From: Planctomycetaceae bacterium
GTDB taxonomy: Bacteria > Planctomycetota > Planctomycetia > Pirellulales > PALSA-1355
Direction: 5' to 3'
Length of the DNA stretch: 20,049 nt
NCBI GenBank assembly: GCA_005773095.1
Contig: SXHT01000050.1
Span: 1-20,049 of the forward strand
The notes beneath the pieces are model-generated. The model searched no databases, was not told where the DNA came from, and was given only the letters and a program-made list of their open reading frames with translations. Positions 14,847 through 20,049 of this stretch are shown one piece after another (the stretch's first letter is position 1; each line of letters begins with the position of its first letter). A program made the translations under genes and the position numbers.

Positions 14847-16055
14847 ATGTCATTCGCAAGTTTGGTGTGGAAAGAAATCCGCCAGCGACCCACCGCGATG
14901 CTGACGGGGTTGATCACGATCACTTTGGGCGTGGCTGCACTCGTGGCGGTGCGCAACATCTCGTTCTTTTCAGAACAAGCGGTGGCACGCGAATTGGAAG
15001 CGCTGGGCGCGAATGTCCTCGTGTTGCCGCAGGGCGTTACGCTACAAGACTACTATTCCGCCGATCTGCACGGACAAACGATGCCTGAAGAATTCGTGCA
15101 GCAGTTGGCATTCTCCAATTTGGAGGGCGTGCAAAACCTCTCGCCCAAATTGTGCGTGCCCGCGCGAATAAACGATCGCAGCGTGATCCTCACGGGAATT
15201 CTGCCGCAGTCGGAATTTCAGACGAAGTCCGCCTGGCAGGCCACGCGTTTGTTCACGAAACACAAAGGCTGCAAACGAGCGTGTTCGACAGGTGATGCCG
15301 GTCCCGACAGTTTGGCGAGGCACCGCACCGTTGAGGAGCTGCGCGAGAATGAAACCTTGTTGGGCGCCGACATTGCGGCAGCCACGGGTTTGAAGGCAGG
15401 TAGCACCGTGGAACTTTTCGGCGAGAAACTTACGGTGTCCGCCCTGCTGCCGACGACCGGCACGGTGGACGACGGCCGTGTCTTCGCGCATCTGCACACC
15501 GTGCAGCAGATGGCCAGGCTCGGCGAAGTGGTCAACGTGATCGAGATCATGGGCTGCTGCGAAGACGTGGCCTCGGGGCTCGTCAAGCAACTGGGCGAAC
15601 TGCTGCCCGGCACCAAGGTAGTGACGATTGCACAAGTCGTGCAAACGCAAGTCTCAATTAATCGGATGATGCAGAATCTCTCCTGTTTGTTTTTGGTGAT
15701 TCTGGTTGGCATGGCCGGCGCGAGCATCGCCAATGCCACCGTCTCGAATATCCGTGAGCGGCGACGCGAGATCGGCACGCTGGTGGCGATCGGCGCTACG
15801 CCGGGATTCATCAGCCGAATGTTTCTCGCCAGGTCGTGTTTGTTCGGATTCGTCGGTGGCGTGGTGGGCTACATCACCGGCACCGCACTGGCCGTGTCGT
15901 TAGGGCCACAATGGGCAGGAGTTGCAGTCGAGCCCTTGCCGATGCTGGGTCTGATCGCGGTGACCGGCTCAACACTCGTGGGCATGGCGGCGGCATGGTG
16001 GCCGGCCGCCTCGGCGGCGGGGCTCGACCCTAGTTACTGCTTCAAGGAGATCTAA
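14847..16055 (+). CDS. ABC transporter permease, FtsX/MacB type
   Basis: A 402-residue inner-membrane protein with ribosome-binding site AGGAG (14837-14841) five bases ahead of the ATG. It has the four-helix plan of the MacB/LolC/FtsX family: helix 1 at about 18-37, a periplasmic domain to about 270, then helices at about 275-298, 328-352 and 364-388. Between helices 2 and 3 is the coupling segment VSNIRERRREIGTLVAIGAT, which contacts the ATPase and is highly typical. Such permeases extract lipoproteins, export small molecules or pass mechanical force across the membrane rather than importing nutrients. The periplasmic domain holds unusual cysteines (Cys103, Cys142, Cys146, Cys237, Cys238, the last two as GCCED) that would suit metal or disulfide contacts in this locus. 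The ATPase gene starts five bases after the stop, so the two are co-translated. Confidence 0.93.
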   Translation: MSFASLVWKEIRQRPTAMLTGLITITLGVAALVAVRNISFFSEQAVARELEALGANVLVLPQGVTLQDYYSADLHGQTMPEEFVQQLAFSNLEGVQNLSPKLCVPARINDRSVILTGILPQSEFQTKSAWQATRLFTKHKGCKRACSTGDAGPDSLARHRTVEELRENETLLGADIAAATGLKAGSTVELFGEKLTVSALLPTTGTVDDGRVFAHLHTVQQMARLGEVVNVIEIMGCCEDVASGLVKQLGELLPGTKVVTIAQVVQTQVSINRMMQNLSCLFLVILVGMAGASIANATVSNIRERRREIGTLVAIGATPGFISRMFLARSCLFGFVGGVVGYITGTALAVSLGPQWAGVAVEPLPMLGLIAVTGSTLVGMAAAWWPAASAAGLDPSYCFKEI

Positions 16056-16059
16056 CCCG

Positions 16060-16752
16060 ATGTTCCGCCTGGAAGAAGTCAGCCAAACCTACTTCCGACT
16101 GGAAGGGCCGGTCGAAGCACTGCGCTTTGCCACTTTTGAAATCCGCACAGGCGAGTTTATCGCCATTCTGGGTCCAAGCGGCAGCGGCAAGTCAACGCTG
16201 CTCACGATCTTGGGGGGCATGCTGACGCCGACAACCGGCAAAGTATGGCTGGAAGGGCGCTCGCTGTACGACTTGAGCTCGGCCGAACGGGCTGAATCGC
16301 GGCGGCTCAAAATGGGCTTTGTGTTCCAGACGTTCAATCTGGTGCCGTATCTGTCGGCACTCGAGAACGTGCAAGTGCCGCTGCTTTTGTGTCGACAACC
16401 GCGGCAGACGCAACTACTGCGAGCGATGCAACTCTTGGACCAGGTGGGGCTCGCCGACCGTGCCCATCATAAACCCAGCGAACTGAGCACCGGCCAGCAA
16501 CAACGGGTGGCATTGGCCCGCACGCTTGCGAACGACCCTGCAATCGTTTTCGCCGACGAGCCAACCGGCAACCTCGACCCACAAACTCGCAATAACGTGC
16601 TCGAATTTCTCGATAAACTGCATGGCGAAGGCAAAACCATCGTGCTGGTGACGCACGATCATCAGGTCGCCCATCGAGCCGATCGCACGCTTCAGATGGT
16701 CGCCGGCAAAATCGAAGAAGCGACGAGTGGCCGATGGAAGGCATCGGCATAA
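16060..16752 (+). CDS. ABC transporter ATP-binding protein, LolD/MacB type
   Basis: A 230-residue ATPase partnering the permease just upstream. The Walker A motif GPSGSGKST is at 38-46. The Q-loop is in MGFVFQTFNLVPYLSALENV, wording typical of the LolD/MacB/FtsE group. The signature motif is LSTGQQQR at 142-149, with Thr in place of the second Gly. Walker B is AIVFADEPTGNLD with Asp166 and Glu167, and the switch histidine is His199 (LVTHDH). All catalytic residues are present, so it should hydrolyse ATP. It lacks the extra membrane part of full MacB, so the functional unit is probably a dimer of each subunit. It is the last gene of the co-oriented metal locus; the substrate is unknown. Confidence 0.96.
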   Translation: MFRLEEVSQTYFRLEGPVEALRFATFEIRTGEFIAILGPSGSGKSTLLTILGGMLTPTTGKVWLEGRSLYDLSSAERAESRRLKMGFVFQTFNLVPYLSALENVQVPLLLCRQPRQTQLLRAMQLLDQVGLADRAHHKPSELSTGQQQRVALARTLANDPAIVFADEPTGNLDPQTRNNVLEFLDKLHGEGKTIVLVTHDHQVAHRADRTLQMVAGKIEEATSGRWKASA

Positions 16753-16811
16753 ATCCGCAACTCGCAGCGTTTGCCTGAGATTCTGGTCACGCGGAAGACT
16801 TTCTTCGCTTG

Positions 16812-16826
16812 CGCTTCGGGTTGGTA
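16812..16826 (+). repeat. solo arm of the post-ptsI inverted repeat
   Basis: CGCTTCGGGTTGGTA matches the right arm at 7676-7690 at 14 of 15 positions. No matching left arm is seen nearby, so this is a decayed or single-unit copy. Confidence 0.55.
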
Positions 16827-16908
16827 GGGTGCGCTAGCATCCGCACTTTGCGGTCAACTGGCACCGCAATTGCACATCAGCTCCTTGGTCGAGGGTTGCA
16901 AGAAAAGA

Positions 16909-16936
16909 TTGCAATGGCATTTACCCGTGTTACAAT
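16909..16936 (+). promoter_or_regulatory. promoter-like hexamers upstream of a 14-bp inverted repeat
   Basis: TTGCAA (16909-16914) and TACAAT (16931-16936) are 16 bases apart, each 5 of 6 to consensus. Transcription would start near 16943, four bases before the left arm of the inverted repeat. No protein gene follows on this strand, which hints at a small RNA. Confidence 0.35.
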
Positions 16937-16946
16937 TATCGACGGA

Positions 16947-17027
16947 GGGATGTGCAAGAACTGCCTCACAGGACCTCTCTGAAGGTTCCAGTTCATCAGT
17001 GTTTAAAGGTGCATTCTTGCACATCCC
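16947..17027 (+). repeat. 14-bp perfect inverted repeat, possible small-RNA body or terminator
   Basis: GGGATGTGCAAGAA (16947-16960) pairs perfectly with TTCTTGCACATCCC (17014-17027) across a 53-base loop. The right arm is followed by ATTTTAT, a modest T-rich tail. A ten-codon frame with a CxxC (MCKNCLTGPL, 16950-16982) starts inside the left arm but its GGAGG is only one base away, so translation is doubtful. Confidence 0.6.
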
Positions 17028-17111
17028 ATTTTATCTGTCGCTGGGGACTCTCCCCCTTGCTCGCCGACTAGATACCAAGGCAGAGGATGTAATACTCGTG
17101 CTTTGAATTCG

Positions 17112-17140
17112 TTTCGGATTTCGCGATTCGAGTTTCGAAT
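17112..17140. repeat. TTTCGGATTTCG-type dispersed motif
   Basis: TTTCGGATTTCGCGATTCG and an adjacent GTTTCGAATT lie just beyond the stop of the TPR gene. The core TTTCGCGATTC (17119-17129) is identical to 14782-14792 in the palindromic element before the permease gene, suggesting a shared repeat family. Confidence 0.45.
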
Positions 17141-17149
17141 TGACACGGG

Positions 17150-18220
17150 CTAGTTCTGCGCCGTAGCCTTTGCGGCGGTGTTGGCCTTTTCTTTCTGTTC
17201 CCTGGCTTTCTTCTTCTCCGCTTCGACGCGCATCTTGTAGCCCTCGGGATCGATCTTCTTCAGCAGCTCATTGTACTGTGCCACCATCTTGGGACCGTTC
17301 AACTGGGGGCTCATGAAAATCAGCGCGTTTAACACCTTGGCCGCGTCCTGGGCCTTCTTCGGATCTTTCGATTTTTGCGAATCGATGTACAGGCACAGCG
17401 CCGCGTTGTAGTTGACCTCAAAATACTCCGGCGGTTTGACGCGCTGGCTTTGCAGCTTCGAGCGTATATCCACCCATTGCTGCACGGCCCTCTGGAACTT
17501 GGATTCGTCCTTTTCGGCCCAGGCCTGCAAGATGCGGCCGCGCTCCATCATGAATTCCAGCACATTCGGATTCGCTTCCAACAGTTTGTCCACTTGTTCT
17601 AGCGCCGCCTGGTAATCTCCCTTCGCGCGAACAATGCCGATCAAATCGGAGCGAATCGCCGGAATGGCCTTCGCGGGCACCGCAGGATCGCCTTGGTCGG
17701 CCTTATCAAGCAACATCTTATAGAGCGGCTCCGCCAGATCGCGACGACCAAGGTCCCGCGCCGTTCGAGCCATACTGAGCTGCACCTTGACATCGATCTG
17801 CTGGCGCGCGAGCAGCTTTTCGATCAGTTGGGAAAGCAGCTCGCCGGTGGTTTTCAGTCGTGCGTCGACCGCATCCTTGGCCGAGAGATCGTTGCCTCCT
17901 CGGGCTTCGATCTCAGCGGCGCTAGCCTTCTGCCACTCCAACTGCATGAGCATCATGAAGTTCACCAGAATCCTGTTGAACTGCGGCTGGTCGGGGGCGA
18001 ATTCCATCAGCGCAAGCGCCGTGTCGGCGGCTTTCTTCGGGTCGCCGGCAGCCATGTAGGCGCGCACCGAGGCCAGAAACGTCCGCAGCACCAGATTGTC
18101 CACCTCCGCGGGCTTTTTGGCGATCAGCGGGGTCAGGTGCGGTTCCAGAAGCTCCACGGCCTTTGCGCCATTCCCCATCTCGACATACACCTCCCCGAGC
18201 AGTAACTCGCCTTCCGCCAA
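17150..18220 (-). CDS. TPR protein, C-terminal part (separated by frameshift)
   Basis: The 3' part of a long TPR-type gene. The first possible start in this frame (TTG 18220) reads AEGELLLGEVYVEMGNGAKAVELLEPHL, which is the natural continuation of the TPR helices encoded just upstream in another frame, so it is not an independent gene. About 356 residues of helix pairs follow (for example SVRAYMAAGDPKKAADTALALMEFAP, and DYQAALEQVDKLLEANPNVLEFMMERGRIL near residue 200). The tail is Lys/Glu/Ala-rich and ends EKKKAREQKEKANTAAKATAQN. No enzymatic motif or membrane helix is seen; a scaffold or interaction role is the most that can be said. It converges on the ABC ATPase gene. Confidence 0.85.
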   Translation of the reverse strand: MAEGELLLGEVYVEMGNGAKAVELLEPHLTPLIAKKPAEVDNLVLRTFLASVRAYMAAGDPKKAADTALALMEFAPDQPQFNRILVNFMMLMQLEWQKASAAEIEARGGNDLSAKDAVDARLKTTGELLSQLIEKLLARQQIDVKVQLSMARTARDLGRRDLAEPLYKMLLDKADQGDPAVPAKAIPAIRSDLIGIVRAKGDYQAALEQVDKLLEANPNVLEFMMERGRILQAWAEKDESKFQRAVQQWVDIRSKLQSQRVKPPEYFEVNYNAALCLYIDSQKSKDPKKAQDAAKVLNALIFMSPQLNGPKMVAQYNELLKKIDPEGYKMRVEAEKKKAREQKEKANTAAKATAQN

Positions 18221-20049
18221 CTGTGTGGGGGGGGGTCGCTGGGCCGTTCGGCGTGTTTCTTACGGAAGAATTCCACCGCCTGCTGCAAGTTGGACTCGGC
18301 TTTGGCGGCGCGCTGGGGACCTTTGGCGGGGTCGGCTTTTTCCCCCCCCTGCGTGTACAGCCGCCAGTGCGTTTGTCCCGCCAAGAACAGCCCGTTGCCG
18401 TACCGTTGGCTGCGAGGATTAACCTCCTCGAAGACTTTGACGGCTGCTTCGAACTTTCCCTGCACGAGCTGAGCCTGACCCATTGCAATCCGCGCATCAT
18501 CCGCTTCGGCTTGATCGGGCCATGTTTCGGTGAGGTACGCGGCGATTTTGGTGAGCCGATCGAGCGCTTTGGCTTGCGCGTCGGGATCGCTTCTTGATTG
18601 GGCGTAGAGCATCAGCGCGGCTTGTACCGCCAATGCGGCCGCCTGCGGACCGATGGCGCTTTCCTTGTTCTTTGCGATTTCACCACAGGTCTTCAGCACC
18701 TCGTCGTACTTTGCCTCGCCAAACCTGGCAAGCGCCCGGCGATAACGAACTTGCTCCAGGGCCCCCCTGATATCCCCAACGAGCTTTTTTTCGTTTGCCT
18801 TCTTTGAATCCTGCGCTAACTTGAGAGCCTGCTCGTATTTCGCCTCGGCCTCGTCCCAGTTCCCCCCCTTGGCCGCCTCGTCGGCCAGCGCCGTTGCTTC
18901 CGTGGGATTATTTTCGCCAACATCCTTGCCCAGCCGTCGCAGCGTTAAAATCGCCTCATCCTGATGCTCGCTGGGCACCAGTTTCATGTCCTTGAGAATT
19001 TTCAGCGCCACGGCTCGCAGCTTGCCCTGTTCTTCCTCAGGCGCCTTTTCCGCGTTCGCGATCAGAACCTTCACATATTCCAGGTTAATGCCCTGGTAGC
19101 CATCCATCTTGCGCCAAGGCGCGAACGTCTTGAGCCATTCGGGGGCGGTCTTTGCGAACTCCGCCGTGTTGCCCTTTTTGATTTCGAGCAGGGCCCGAAA
19201 GTAAAACACCTGCGCGAAGATGCCTTCCAGTCCGGTTTCGATTTTCAGGTTGGCGTCGACGTTTGCGAGCACCTCCTCGTAGATGTCGGCAGCCAGTTCC
19301 AGATCGCCGGCCTCATCCACCGCCTTGCCGTGCCAGGCGTGCGCGGTCAGGCCGACCAGGGATTCACGATTGTCTTGATAGATGTCGTCGAACTGTTTGG
19401 CTGCCTTGGCAAGCGCGTCGACGCGGGCCTGGTCCTTCGGGTCCTCAAACGTCTCTGCGATGTAGAACTCGGTGAGGCCCACCTTGAAGCGATTGTCGAG
19501 CCAATCGAAGAGCGCGTCTTCGGTCATCGACTGGGCCTTGTTCAGCTTGTTGACAGACGTTGCCTTGACCGCTTGCATGGCTTCCAGCGCGGACTGCATT
19601 TCCTGAAATCGCTTCTCGAACCGCGCCACCGCATCGACAAACCGCGGGCGCGCATCTTCGAATGCCTTGCGGGCCTCGGTCAGGTGCCTGGCCTTCAGCG
19701 CCTTGTCTTGCGTGCCACGCGATTGGCGGATTTGAGCCAGACCGCGCTCCATCGCCAGTTCGCCGAACGTGCTCTGAGCACTGGCCACCTCGGGATGGTC
19801 CTGGTGTTCTTTGAGAAACTTTTCCAGCCGTTCTCTCGACTCCGCCTGCCATTTCTCACGCTCTTCCTTGTTGAAGGCATCGGTGGTGGCCGCCACACGC
19901 AGAGCCTTCGACATTTCCAGATCGAAGGTTTCCTTGAGTTCCACTGGCAACTTGTTCGATTCGCCAAGCCAGATCAGATACTCAACCATCACGCGGCCGT
20001 AGCGGCGGTTGGCGGCTTCCTTAAGAAACTCGCGCGTGAAGTCGGCGGC
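18133..20049 (-). CDS. large TPR-repeat protein, N-terminal part (partial, frameshifted)
   Basis: The frame is open to the right edge of the window, so the true start lies outside; GTG 19992 is only the first internal candidate, and readable protein (FTREFLKEAANRRYG) precedes it. About 630 residues of charged helical repeats are visible, with recognisable TPR units such as GNWDEAEAKYEQALKLAQDS and GKFEAAVKVFEEVNP; a region rich in Lys/Glu/Gln (residues about 40-130 of the visible part) may be coiled coil. After FFRKKHAERPSDPP the frame enters a run of nine C (on this strand) and continues out of frame for some 30 residues that look unlike TPR, ending at 18133. A one-base shift at the run joins it to the following fragment as one protein of at least about 970 residues. 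No signal peptide can be judged. Confidence 0.87.
   Translation of the reverse strand, partial: AADFTREFLKEAANRRYGRVMVEYLIWLGESNKLPVELKETFDLEMSKALRVAATTDAFNKEEREKWQAESRERLEKFLKEHQDHPEVASAQSTFGELAMERGLAQIRQSRGTQDKALKARHLTEARKAFEDARPRFVDAVARFEKRFQEMQSALEAMQAVKATSVNKLNKAQSMTEDALFDWLDNRFKVGLTEFYIAETFEDPKDQARVDALAKAAKQFDDIYQDNRESLVGLTAHAWHGKAVDEAGDLELAADIYEEVLANVDANLKIETGLEGIFAQVFYFRALLEIKKGNTAEFAKTAPEWLKTFAPWRKMDGYQGINLEYVKVLIANAEKAPEEEQGKLRAVALKILKDMKLVPSEHQDEAILTLRRLGKDVGENNPTEATALADEAAKGGNWDEAEAKYEQALKLAQDSKKANEKKLVGDIRGALEQVRYRRALARFGEAKYDEVLKTCGEIAKNKESAIGPQAAALAVQAALMLYAQSRSDPDAQAKALDRLTKIAAYLTETWPDQAEADDARIAMGQAQLVQGKFEAAVKVFEEVNPRSQRYGNGLFLAGQTHWRLYTQGGEKADPAKGPQRAAKAESNLQQAVEFFRKKHAERPSDPPPHSWRKASYCSGRCMSRWGMAQRPWSFWNRT
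18227..18235 (-). other. nine-base homopolymer at the frameshift in the TPR gene
   Basis: The plus strand shows nine G (nine C in the coding strand) exactly where the reading frame must shift by -1 to keep the TPR protein continuous (Asp-Pro-Pro-Pro then Thr-Gln-Leu-Ala-Glu-Gly). Ten, or seven, bases in the run would restore a single frame. A miscounted base, a real mutation, polymerase slippage or a -1 ribosomal slip could each explain it. Confidence 0.8.

Larger units (their letters stand above)
16753..17149. other. non-coding, repeat-rich intergenic stretch
   Basis: About 400 bases between two convergent genes. In order it holds a half-copy of the repeat found after ptsI (16812-16826), a small hairpin CCGCA-CTT-TGCGG (16841-16853), promoter-like hexamers followed by a 14-bp inverted repeat (16909-17027), a hairpin GGGGA-CTC-TCCCC (17043-17055), and a TTTCGGATTTCGCGATTC segment like the one before the permease gene. 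A 78-codon TTG-initiated frame crosses it but shows no protein-like features. Confidence 0.6.

Noticed and set aside
16870..17106. A 78-codon frame starting with TTG.
   Set aside because: It runs through promoter-like sites and a perfect inverted repeat, and its product shows no protein-like pattern.
17150..20049. Treating the two TPR frames as two separate overlapping genes.
   Set aside because: The second has no credible start or ribosome-binding site, and its first residues complete the TPR interrupted at the C9 run.
1..20049. CRISPR array, tRNA, rRNA, transposase or integrase genes.
   Set aside because: No regularly spaced direct repeats, tRNA-like cloverleaf, rRNA segment or recombinase motif was seen in reading either strand; the repeats present are palindromic and isolated.

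Overview
The window (20,049 bases, GC-rich) reads as a chromosomal segment of a planctomycete, most likely a Pirellulales relative. This is inferred from protein style, not from a marker gene. The signs are a CHAT/TPR secreted protein with a degenerate active site, very long secreted or periplasmic TPR proteins, a tiny lipoprotein with a QYFPPGPEFKL-type block, a CzcA-like pump whose adaptor carries a Cys/His N-terminal domain, and palindromic repeats in most intergenic gaps.

Layout. 6-1250 (+): BioF2/CelD-type GNAT acyltransferase. 1173-1577 (-): GlsB/YeaQ-type small membrane protein, overlapping the first gene tail to tail. 1578-1998: no convincing gene. 1999-2262 (-): small lipoprotein, divergent from 2598-5660 (+), a TPR-CHAT protein. 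5791-7551 (+): enzyme I of the phosphotransferase system (ptsI), followed by a perfect 16-bp inverted repeat.

7795-16752 (+) holds seven co-oriented genes that I read as one metal-handling locus. In order they are a small Cys-rich secreted protein, an RND periplasmic adaptor with a Cys/His-rich extension, a CzcA-family RND pump, a lipoprotein carrying the same Cys/His double motif plus a His-rich tail, a secreted thioredoxin-fold protein without CXXC but with a Cys-rich tail, an FtsX/MacB-type permease and its ABC ATPase. The pump and adaptor would move metal out of the periplasm. The lipoprotein, Cys-rich protein and thioredoxin-like protein could buffer or hand over the metal. The ABC pair may export a ligand or lipoprotein, or act as a mechanotransmitter. 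No outer-membrane factor, metal-sensing regulator or P-type ATPase is visible.

16753-17149 is non-coding and repeat-rich, with a candidate small transcript. 17150-20049 (-) is one long TPR gene, open at the window edge and split into two frames at a nine-base C/G run.

The points most worth following are the WCxEH double-motif domain shared by two products of the metal locus, the CHAT protein with no cysteine after residue 201, the homopolymer frameshift in the TPR gene, and the dispersed palindromic elements. All family assignments come from reading the sequence by eye; no database search was run.
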